The notes beneath the pieces were generated by a model, which ran no database searches, had not been told where the DNA came from, and was given only the letters and a program-made list of their open reading frames with translations. 64,000 nt of DNA from Spartobacteria bacterium (GTDB lineage Bacteria; Verrucomicrobiota; Verrucomicrobiia; Chthoniobacterales; UBA10450): contig PMSN01000023.1 of the NCBI GenBank assembly GCA_003167555.1, positions 248,001-312,000 on the forward strand, in the 5' to 3' direction. Shown here one piece after another: positions 56,834 through 64,000 of this stretch. The translations under genes were made by a program, and so were the position numbers. Numbering within the stretch: the stretch's first letter is position 1; every line of letters begins with the position of its first letter.

Positions 56834-57775
56834 ATGATCACGCAAGCCTTCGTTCTCGCCGCCGGCCTGGGCACGCGCCTCCGTCCGTTGACGGAGGATT
56901 TGCCAAAGCCGCTCATTCCGATTTTTCAAAAACCGCTCCTCACTTTCGCGCTCGATCATCTTCTCGGCGTCGGAATCGAATCTTTCGTCATCAACACCCA
57001 CCATCTTCCCGCGCCGTTCGAAAAGTTTTTCGCGGGAGGCGCCTACGAGGGCCGCCGCGTCACGCTGGTCCACGAGCCGGAGATTCTCGGAACAGGCGGC
57101 GGCATCAAGAACATCGAACATCATCTCCGCGCCGAGCCGTTCCTCGTCTACAGCGGCGACGTCCTGACGGACATCGATCTGAAGCCATTGCTCGATGAAC
57201 ATCTCCGCGCTGGAAACGATGTGACACTCGCATTGCGCGAGACGGATCACGGCGCGGACGTGGCGCTCGATGGCAGCCGCGTCGTGGACATCGAAAATCG
57301 CTACGGCTATGCGGGCCGTTATGACTTCGCGGGCATTTCTCTCTGGACGCCGGCGATCTTCCAGCGAATTTCGCCCGGCCAGAGTGTTTCGTTCATCCCG
57401 ATTCTGGGCGAATGGATCGGAGCCGGCGGCAAGATCGGCGGCGTGGTTTTGAATGAGCGCCAGTGGTTCAACATCGGTTCACGCGCGGAATATCTGAAAG
57501 TCCACAGCTTCATCGAGGAGAAGCGCTGGAAGCCGGATTATGTGAAGACGCCCGGCTGGCCGATGCGCATCGCCCCGGATGCGGTCGTCGATTCGAGCGC
57601 GCGACTTGCAGGCTTTTATTCCATCGGCACGGGCTGTTGTGTCGGGGCGGACGCGATCGTGGAGAACACAATTCTCTGGCCTGGCGCACAAATCGCTTCC
57701 CGATCCTGCCTGCGCAATTGTATCGTCCGCTCCCACCGAAAAGCAGAAGGCCAGCTCAGTGACATCGACATCTAG
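56834..57775 (+). CDS. Sugar-phosphate nucleotidyltransferase (MurU-like)
   Basis: QAFVLAAGLGTRLRPLTEDLPKPLIPIFQKPLL; LVYSGDVLTDIDL. Confidence 0.9.
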   Translation: MITQAFVLAAGLGTRLRPLTEDLPKPLIPIFQKPLLTFALDHLLGVGIESFVINTHHLPAPFEKFFAGGAYEGRRVTLVHEPEILGTGGGIKNIEHHLRAEPFLVYSGDVLTDIDLKPLLDEHLRAGNDVTLALRETDHGADVALDGSRVVDIENRYGYAGRYDFAGISLWTPAIFQRISPGQSVSFIPILGEWIGAGGKIGGVVLNERQWFNIGSRAEYLKVHSFIEEKRWKPDYVKTPGWPMRIAPDAVVDSSARLAGFYSIGTGCCVGADAIVENTILWPGAQIASRSCLRNCIVRSHRKAEGQLSDIDI

Positions 57776-58772
57776 AACGCCCAAGACCGATCAGTTGCTT
57801 CGGCAGACGCGGATTCATTTCCCGCGCTTCGAGGAAGCCAAGGTCAAAATCACGCCGATCGAGAAAGGCGGCTCGGACCGGAAATTCTACCGCGTCCGCT
57901 GTGCGCCGGACCAGGCGATCATTCTGGTGAAGTACGGCTTCGAGCGCGAAGAGAACCGGCATTACGTCAGGATCGCGGAGTTCCTCGCCGAGCACCGCAT
58001 TCGCGCGCCCAGGATTTATTTTCACGATGCCGCGGAAGGCTTGATTTGGATCGAAGATCTCGGAGAAAACGATCTTTGGAGCTATCGCGGGGAAAGCTGG
58101 CTCGTGCGTCGGGCCTTCTACGAGTCTGCGCTCGATGAAATCGTGAAACTGCATTGTCTCCCCGAAGAGACTGGGCGTGCGATTCAGAAAAATCTTCCGG
58201 CCGCGTTTGATGCAGCGCTCTATCGCTGGGAACAAAACTATTTCTTCAAAAACTGTCTCGGTGGTTATTTTGGCGTGAAGAAGAAAGTTCTGGCGGAATT
58301 GAACGCTCTGCCGGCCTTGAGCGAAATTGCCGAGCGTTTGGCCTCGCGGCCGCGAGTACTCGTGCACCGGGATTTTCAATCCCAGAACATCATCGTGCGC
58401 AACGGCCAGGCGCATCTGATCGACTTTCAGGGAATGCGACCCGGTCTGGCCGAATACGATCTCGCCTCGCTGCTTTTCGATCCGTACGTCAGCTTCTCGC
58501 GCGCGGAGTGTGAGGAGTTGCTGGCCGAATATGAAGGAAAGCGCGCGACCGCCTGCGATCCCGTTTCGCCGCAGTTCCGGGAAATCTTTCGCTTGTGCGG
58601 CATTCAACGGCTGATGCAAGCGCTCGGCTTCTACGGTTTCGCCGCGTTGGTCAAAGGCAACAAGACATTCCTCGATTACGTTCCGGCGGCGATGACCTCG
58701 TTGCGCGCGCTGGTCGGCGAGCTGGATGATCTGAAAAACTTGAGCGCGGTTTTGGATGGCGTTGCGCAATAG
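57759..58772 (+). CDS. Aminoglycoside-phosphotransferase-fold sugar kinase (AmgK-like)
   Basis: LVHRDFQSQNIIVRNGQAHLIDFQGMRPGLAEYDLASLLFDPYV; GTG start overlaps the nucleotidyltransferase gene. Confidence 0.88.
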   Translation: MTSTSRTPKTDQLLRQTRIHFPRFEEAKVKITPIEKGGSDRKFYRVRCAPDQAIILVKYGFEREENRHYVRIAEFLAEHRIRAPRIYFHDAAEGLIWIEDLGENDLWSYRGESWLVRRAFYESALDEIVKLHCLPEETGRAIQKNLPAAFDAALYRWEQNYFFKNCLGGYFGVKKKVLAELNALPALSEIAERLASRPRVLVHRDFQSQNIIVRNGQAHLIDFQGMRPGLAEYDLASLLFDPYVSFSRAECEELLAEYEGKRATACDPVSPQFREIFRLCGIQRLMQALGFYGFAALVKGNKTFLDYVPAAMTSLRALVGELDDLKNLSAVLDGVAQ

Positions 58773-59646
58773 CGATCCGCTGCCGCGCGCCATCGCCTGG
58801 GGCGCGGTGATTCTTTCCAGCGCGCTGCCCACGATCATCTGGCGCGAATCGGGACACGCCAGATCGCCCTGGCCGGCTTTGACCCAATGCGCGTTGCTGA
58901 TCATTGCGGCGATCGGCGTTCTGCCCTCTCCGCGCCTGCGAGTTCTGACGCGTTTTCTTTTCGCACTCGCTGCGTTGCGGCTTGGTTGGTACGTCGTCGC
59001 GCCGCGGCTTGAGGCGACTGTTTTCGTTCACAGTTTGTTACAGAGCGCGAATTGGGGAACGCGCCTGCTCATCGACCGGACGTTGCCTCTGGCCGGCGCG
59101 CTCCTCATGAGTCTGACCTTGATCGGCAGCGGAATCACCCGGCGCGATTTGTTTTTGTGCCGCGGAGATCTCGCGGCGCCAGCCCAGCCCATTCCTTTTC
59201 TTTGGCCGCGAAAACCAATCCCGTGGACAGTCTTCGGTCCGGTCTTGCTCGTCGTTTTCGGAATCGTGCTCCCGCTCTTTTTGTATTTCACCGTTCATCC
59301 GGATTTCAGCGCCGCCGGACGCATCCTGCATTTTTCTCCCTGGATTCTGGGCGTCGCCGCGCTCAACGCCGCCAACGAAGAGTTTCAATTCCGCAACGTC
59401 CTTCTGGCGCATTTGCGCAACGTCGTCACTCCGGGCGAGGCCGTTCTCCTCACCGCGGTCTTGTTTGGGCTCGGCCATTTTTACGGCCAGCCGTCCGGGC
59501 CGATTGGCGTGTTGTTGGCGGGATTTGCCGGATGGATTTGGGCCCGGAGCATGATCGAGACGCGCGGCTCCGCCTGGGCCTTCCTCATTCACATGGTACA
59601 GGACATTGTCATCTTCTCCTTCCTCGCGGTCGGCGCGCCGAAATGA
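58756..59646 (+). CDS. CPBP-family intramembrane glutamic endopeptidase
   Basis: NEEFQFRNVLLAHL (EExxxR), VLFGLGHFYGQP, HMVQDIVIF. Confidence 0.85.
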   Translation: MALRNSDPLPRAIAWGAVILSSALPTIIWRESGHARSPWPALTQCALLIIAAIGVLPSPRLRVLTRFLFALAALRLGWYVVAPRLEATVFVHSLLQSANWGTRLLIDRTLPLAGALLMSLTLIGSGITRRDLFLCRGDLAAPAQPIPFLWPRKPIPWTVFGPVLLVVFGIVLPLFLYFTVHPDFSAAGRILHFSPWILGVAALNAANEEFQFRNVLLAHLRNVVTPGEAVLLTAVLFGLGHFYGQPSGPIGVLLAGFAGWIWARSMIETRGSAWAFLIHMVQDIVIFSFLAVGAPK

Positions 59647-59676
59647 TGTGATGGCAGCCGTCAGCCCCGCGTTATT

Positions 59677-59696
59677 AGTCAAAGCTCTCTTTGATT
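59677..59696. promoter_or_regulatory. Operator-like inverted repeat AGTCAA-N8-TTGATT upstream of the ArsR/SufR-like regulator
   Basis: AGTCAAAGCTCTCTTTGATT; right half overlaps a -35 (TTGATT) spaced 16 nt from TATACT (59713-59718). Confidence 0.7.
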
Positions 59697-59724
59697 TATT
59701 CCGGCGCGCCTCTATACTGCGACC

Positions 59725-60354
59725 GTGAAACACTCCGGCTGGCGCCAACGAATCCTCAAGAGCACTCGGGGCCAGATTCTCCAGTTGCTCCGGACCGGAG
59801 ATCAAACCGTGAACGACCTCGCGGCTGCGTTGAAGCTGACCGACAACGCGATCCGCGCTCATCTTCTCAGCCTGGAGCGGGACGGACTCGTTCACCAATC
59901 CGGCACCCAGCCCGGGGTCCGCAAGCCGCACGCCACCTACGCCCTCACGGCCGACGCCGAGCAGATTTTCCCAAAGGCGTACGGCCCGCTCGTTGATCTC
60001 ATCCTCACGGTGTTCTCCCGAAAGCTAACGCCGAGTGAATTGAAAACCGGCATGCGGGAAGTGGGTCGCAAGGTAGCCGAAGAGCATTTGGGCGAGGTGA
60101 AAGGCAAGACCCGGCAGCAACGAATCAACGCCGCGCTTCGCATCCTCTCGGACCTCGGTGGCGCGGCCCGCTTTGAGAAGAGCGAAGGCAAACATTTTAT
60201 TCGCGGCCACGGCTGCCCGCTGGCCGCTGCCACAGGCCGCCATCCGGAAGCGTGTCTCATCGCGGAATCACTTCTCAGCCAGATAATCGGTGCGCCGGTG
60301 AAGGAACGCTGCGTCCATCAGCCGGTGCCGTCCTGCTGTTTCGAAATCGGCTGA
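59725..60354 (+). CDS. ArsR/SufR-like winged-helix regulator with C-terminal Cys cluster
   Basis: GTG start; LKSTRGQILQLLRTGDQTVNDLAAALKLTDNAIRAHLLSLERDGLV; GCPLAAATGRHPEACLIAESLLSQIIGAPVKERCVHQPVPSCC. Confidence 0.82.
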   Translation: MKHSGWRQRILKSTRGQILQLLRTGDQTVNDLAAALKLTDNAIRAHLLSLERDGLVHQSGTQPGVRKPHATYALTADAEQIFPKAYGPLVDLILTVFSRKLTPSELKTGMREVGRKVAEEHLGEVKGKTRQQRINAALRILSDLGGAARFEKSEGKHFIRGHGCPLAAATGRHPEACLIAESLLSQIIGAPVKERCVHQPVPSCCFEIG

Positions 60355-60395
60355 CGTCGTCAGCCCTTCATGAGTGGAAAATCCGCGTATTAATA

Positions 60396-60415
60396 AGTCA
60401 ATAAACATATTGACT
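60396..60415. promoter_or_regulatory. Operator-like perfect inverted repeat AGTCAATA-AACA-TATTGACT upstream of the DoxX-like gene
   Basis: Perfect 8-bp arms; same AGTCAA-N8-TTGAYT geometry as 59677-59696. Confidence 0.75.
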
Positions 60416-60452
60416 ATCTAGGATTGCGCGCCCAAATTCCCGATTCACCACC

Positions 60453-60875
60453 ATGAATACAACCTCGCATCCATCAAACGTTCCGGCTCTCGACGCCAGC
60501 GCGGCGTCGCCTGCCTATCAAGCATTCCGCCTTCTTCATCTCGGTTTTGTCGCAGCGCCGATCCTCGCCGGCCTCGACAAGTTTTTTCACCTCCTCGTGA
60601 ACTGGGATCAGTACGTGCCCTCGGTCGTCGCGCGGATTTCGCCGATCGGCGTCCACCAGCTCATGATGATCGTCGGCGTCATTGAGATCGTCGCCGGCAT
60701 CGGTGTCGCGCTTAAGCCGCGTCTCTTTGCCTATGTAGTCGCGGGTTGGCTCGTCCTCATCATAACCAACCTGCTTCTCATCCCGGGCTACTTCGACGTC
60801 GCCCTCCGCGATTTTGGCCTGTTCCTGGCCGCGCTGGCGCTGGCTCGTCTCAGCCGGCAATTTTCACGCGCCTGA
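60453..60875 (+). CDS. DoxX-like small integral membrane protein
   Basis: Four hydrophobic segments; [19 protein letters not shown]...[15 protein letters not shown] pattern. Confidence 0.7.
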   Translation: MNTTSHPSNVPALDASAASPAYQAFRLLHLGFVAAPILAGLDKFFHLLVNWDQYVPSVVARISPIGVHQLMMIVGVIEIVAGIGVALKPRLFAYVVAGWLVLIITNLLLIPGYFDVALRDFGLFLAALALARLSRQFSRA

Positions 60876-60903
60876 GTTCTCATTCCTCGTCACGCACTCC
60901 AAA

Positions 60904-61863
60904 ATGAATCAGCTCGAACAAATCAAGAAGTTCACGACCGTCGTCGCGGATACTGGGGACTTCGAATCGATCCGTCAGTTCGCGCCGACGGATGCGACGA
61001 CGAATCCGAGTCTGATTTACGCGGCCACGCAAAAAGAAAATTACAGTCACTTCCTCGACGAAGTGCTGACCGATCGCGAAAGCTCCGGGCTCACGGGAGC
61101 GGCGCAGATCGACGATATCATTGAGCATCTGCTGGTCCGCTTCGGCACCGCGATCCTGGAGATTGTGCCGGGACGCGTCTCCACGGAGACCGACGCACGC
61201 TTCTCCTTCGACGTGGCAGGCTCGATCGAGAAAGCGCGGCGTCTGGTGAAGCTCTACAAAGAACAGGGCATCGTCCGCGAGCGCGTGCTAATCAAAATTG
61301 CGTCCACGTGGGAAGGCATCGCAGCGGCAGAGCAACTGCACAAGGAGGGCATCAAGTGCAACATGACGCTGCTCTTCTCTCTCCCGCAGGCGGTGCGGGC
61401 CGCGGAAGCGAAGGTGCAACTCATCTCTCCGTTCGTCGGACGCATCTACGATTGGTTCAAAGCGGCCAACAAGCGCGATTACTCCGGCGCGGAAGATCCC
61501 GGCGTGCACTCCGTGCGCGAGATTTACACCTACTACAAAAAGTTCGGTTACGAGACCGAAGTGATGGGCGCCAGTTTCCGCAACACCGGCCAGATCCTCG
61601 AGCTCGCCGGTTGCGACCTTCTCACCATCAGTCCCGAATTGATGCAGGAGCTTTCCGAATCGGGCGAAGCAGTCGAGCGAAAGCTGAGTCCCGAACAAGC
61701 GAAGAGCGCGAACGTGAAGCGGCTCAATCTCGATGAGAAGAAGTTCCGGTTCCTCCTCAACGAAGACGCCATGGCCACGGAGAAAACCGCGGAAGGCATC
61801 CGGAAATTCGCGGCCGACATCGTGAAGCTGGAGAAGCTCGTCGCCAGCAAACTCCACCGGTAG
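60904..61863 (+). CDS. tal: Transaldolase
   Basis: [100 protein letters not shown]. Confidence 0.97.
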   Translation: MNQLEQIKKFTTVVADTGDFESIRQFAPTDATTNPSLIYAATQKENYSHFLDEVLTDRESSGLTGAAQIDDIIEHLLVRFGTAILEIVPGRVSTETDARFSFDVAGSIEKARRLVKLYKEQGIVRERVLIKIASTWEGIAAAEQLHKEGIKCNMTLLFSLPQAVRAAEAKVQLISPFVGRIYDWFKAANKRDYSGAEDPGVHSVREIYTYYKKFGYETEVMGASFRNTGQILELAGCDLLTISPELMQELSESGEAVERKLSPEQAKSANVKRLNLDEKKFRFLLNEDAMATEKTAEGIRKFAADIVKLEKLVASKLHR

Positions 61864-61890
61864 CGGCGGTCTCTGACCGCCAGATTCGTT
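61861..61890. repeat. Partial copy of the TGTAGCGGCGGTCTCTGACCGCC element, downstream of transaldolase
   Basis: TAGCGGCGGTCTCTGACCGCCAGATTCGTTG; near-identical to the left arm and loop at 19322. Confidence 0.85.
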
Positions 61891-61895
61891 GTGCG

Positions 61896-63998
61896 CTATT
61901 TCTTCGCGGTCATCCCGAGTTGCGCGAAGAGAAACGAATAGACGTCCGAGAGCTGCTTGATCCGCTCGCTCAGCGCGGTGCCGATTCCATGACCAGCGCT
62001 CGAGCTGGTTCGCAGCAAAATCGGCTTGTCGGATTTATTCGCCTCCTCCAGACGCGCGATCATTTTTCTCGAATGATACGGCGCGACGCGTCCGTCGTTC
62101 GCCCCCGTCAACATCAGGATCGCGGGATATTTCGTGCCGTCGACGACGTGATGATAAGGCGAGTAAGCGTAGAGCGCCTTGAACTGCTCCGGGTCCTTCA
62201 CCGTCCCGAACTCGGTCACGTTGAACGCGCCGTTCGGCGCCAGCTCGACGCGCAGCATGTCGTAAATGCCCACCGATGACACGACCGCACGCATCAGCTC
62301 GGGATGTTGCGTGATGAGCGCGCCCATGAGCAGGCCGCCGTTGCTCCCGCCCTGGAACGCGAGCTTCTGCGGGTTCGTCCATTTTTGCTTGATCAAGTAT
62401 TCCGCGGCCGCCGCGAAATCATCGAACACGTTCTGCTTCTTCGTCAGGTTTCCGGCCTTGTGCCACTCTTCGCCGAACTCGCCGCCGCCGCGGATGTTCG
62501 CCACGACATAAACGCCGCCGCGATCGAACCAGAGGCGTCGCACGAAATCAAAGTTCGGCGACATGCTGACGCCGTAGCCGCCGTACCCGTAAAGCAGCGT
62601 CGGATTCTGCCCGTCCAGTTTCGTCCCTTTCTTGCGCACGATGTTGAGCGGAATCCTAGTGCCGTCCTTCGAAGTCGCGGACTCGCGTGTCACTTCGATG
62701 TCGTCGAACGAAACGGGCGAAGTCCCGGCCAGCGCCGTCTTGACCGGTTCAGGTTTCCCCTCGACGCAATGGAACCAGCTCGACGGCTCGGTGTAATTGG
62801 CCGCGCGAAAGAGCAGCGAATTATCCTCGAGCGCCAGCATTCCCTGCACGGCGGAGATTTTTGGAATCGGGATGAGTTGCTCGCCTTTGCCGTCCAGGCC
62901 GAAGCGCCGGATTTGCGACGGACCGCCGAGCAAATCCTCGACGTAAAGCGCCTTCGCCGTCGGCACCATTCCTTCGATGACCGCGTCGCTCGCCGGCACG
63001 ATCGCCGTCGCGCTCGCCAGCTCCGGTTTATCGAGCGGCATCCGGAGAATCTTGCCGTGCGGCGCATTTTCTCGCGAAAGCAGATAGAGCGCGTTATCGC
63101 GCCCGATCCGCGCCTGCTTCACCTGATCGCTGAACTGCGTGAGCTGTTTCCAGTTTCCATCGGCCCCGAGCAGATACTGCGCGACCTCGCCGCCGTCGCC
63201 ATTCCTGACCTCGGCGATGATTATTTTTCCGTCGCGCGACGACTCCAGCGCGATCTCGGCGATCCGCGGAAAGTCTTTGCCGGCCGAATAAGTGTCGTTC
63301 GCATCCGGCGTCCCGAGTTTATGAAAATAAATCTGCTGATAAAAATTCAGATCGCTGTCGGGCCGCTCGCCCTTTCTCGGGTAACGCGTGTAGTAAACGC
63401 CCGAGCCATCCGCATTCCACGCCGCGCTCCCGGCGGCCGTCGCATATTGCACGTGCGCGATCGTGTCCGGCAGCGCCTTCCCCGTCGCCACCTCGTAGAA
63501 ATGCAGCGACCCATCTTCGCTGCCGCCCTGCGAAAGCGAAACCGCCACCATCTTCCCATCGGCCGACGGCACAAACCAATCGATCGTCGTCAGGCCCTTG
63601 GCGTCCATCGCATTCGGATCGAGCAGCACCTTCTCCGATTTCAGATCGTCGGCCGAGGCGAGCGTCACCAGCATCGGTTGCTGTTTCGGCGGCTGGAATT
63701 TCATCGCGAACAAAACCCCTGGGCGCGAGACGAGCGATGAATAACTCGGTGAAGTTTTTGCGAACCACTCCGTCAATGTTTTCTCCACCGCCGCCCGATC
63801 CGACAGCTTGTCGAGATAAGCGCGCGTCCGCGCATTCCGCGCCTCCGACCACACTTTGACTTCCGCCGCGTCGTCCTGCTCGAGCCATTGATACGGATCT
63901 TCCACTTTGACGCCCTGGTAGTCATCCGTCACCGACTTCTTCGGCGTCTTCACATCCGGCTCGGCCGCCGGCGCGCTGTTGAACGACAGCGCGAGCAA
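61896..63998 (-). CDS. Prolyl oligopeptidase (S9 family), N-terminus truncated by window edge
   Basis: DPYQWLEQ; GYGGYGVSMSPNF; FQGGSNGGLLMGALITQHPEL; GANDGRVAPYHSRKM; SSAGHGIGTALSERI. Confidence 0.93.
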   Translation of the reverse strand: MLALSFNSAPAAEPDVKTPKKSVTDDYQGVKVEDPYQWLEQDDAAEVKVWSEARNARTRAYLDKLSDRAAVEKTLTEWFAKTSPSYSSLVSRPGVLFAMKFQPPKQQPMLVTLASADDLKSEKVLLDPNAMDAKGLTTIDWFVPSADGKMVAVSLSQGGSEDGSLHFYEVATGKALPDTIAHVQYATAAGSAAWNADGSGVYYTRYPRKGERPDSDLNFYQQIYFHKLGTPDANDTYSAGKDFPRIAEIALESSRDGKIIIAEVRNGDGGEVAQYLLGADGNWKQLTQFSDQVKQARIGRDNALYLLSRENAPHGKILRMPLDKPELASATAIVPASDAVIEGMVPTAKALYVEDLLGGPSQIRRFGLDGKGEQLIPIPKISAVQGMLALEDNSLLFRAANYTEPSSWFHCVEGKPEPVKTALAGTSPVSFDDIEVTRESATSKDGTRIPLNIVRKKGTKLDGQNPTLLYGYGGYGVSMSPNFDFVRRLWFDRGGVYVVANIRGGGEFGEEWHKAGNLTKKQNVFDDFAAAAEYLIKQKWTNPQKLAFQGGSNGGLLMGALITQHPELMRAVVSSVGIYDMLRVELAPNGAFNVTEFGTVKDPEQFKALYAYSPYHHVVDGTKYPAILMLTGANDGRVAPYHSRKMIARLEEANKSDKPILLRTSSSAGHGIGTALSERIKQLSDVYSFLFAQLGMTAKK

Positions 63999-64000
63999 AG

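Noticed and set aside
57579-57758. Upstream extension of the AmgK-like ORF
   Set aside because: Overlaps the coding sequence of the nucleotidyltransferase in another frame; the GTG at 57759 fits better.
61861-61883. Rho-independent terminator after transaldolase
   Set aside because: The GGCGGTC-TCT-GACCGCC hairpin is strong but no T-tract follows; better explained as a partial repeat copy, although it may still affect termination.
62304-63740. 478-aa plus-strand ORF opposite the S9 peptidase
   Set aside because: Shadow ORF; the peptidase catalytic motifs are on the minus strand.
1-64000. CRISPR array, rRNA or tRNA genes
   Set aside because: No regularly spaced direct repeats, cas genes, recognisable tRNA T-loop/CCA patterns or rRNA signatures were seen by eye; a tRNAscan/Infernal run would be needed to exclude small RNAs.

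Overview
This is a 64-kb, high-GC, gene-dense bacterial chromosome segment. The gene content and a secreted 'IRAIGPSL' repeat domain suggest a soil Verrucomicrobiota-type genome; this is inferred, with no database search. About 55 CDS are supported. They include thyA (truncated at the left edge), an S41 protease, gapA-pgk-[SGNH/MBOAT]-tpiA, aguA and aguB, a Ski2-like helicase, a hybrid histidine kinase, priA, polX, thiG, carB, rpoZ, sufE, a rhodanese, a CusRS-like two-component pair, a MurU/AmgK-like pair, transaldolase and an S9 peptidase (truncated at the right edge). No rRNA, tRNA, CRISPR array or transposase was recognised. Five regions merit follow-up. (1) A ~3.1-kb segment (40701-43781) bounded by an 11-bp direct repeat carries an 82-aa ORF, an orphan beta-class DNA methyltransferase and a class III nucleotide cyclase fused to cNMP-binding domain(s). 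(2) A three-gene electron-transfer module (23532-28225) encodes a cNMP-binding/4x[4Fe-4S] fusion, a cytochrome b-like membrane protein with a long Ala/Pro-rich insert, and a 10-heme cytochrome c. (3) An ArgZ/AgrE-like arginine dihydrolase and its TIGR00300-type ornithine cyclodeaminase partner are encoded as two adjacent genes. (4) There is a rich set of palindromic repeats. Some are inserted in frame inside genes (helicase, carB), and TGTAG...CTACA elements supply the TAG stop codons of both convergent neighbours. (5) A Cys-rich SufR/ArsR-like regulator and its downstream DoxX-like gene share an AGTCAA-N8-TTGAYT operator-like palindrome.
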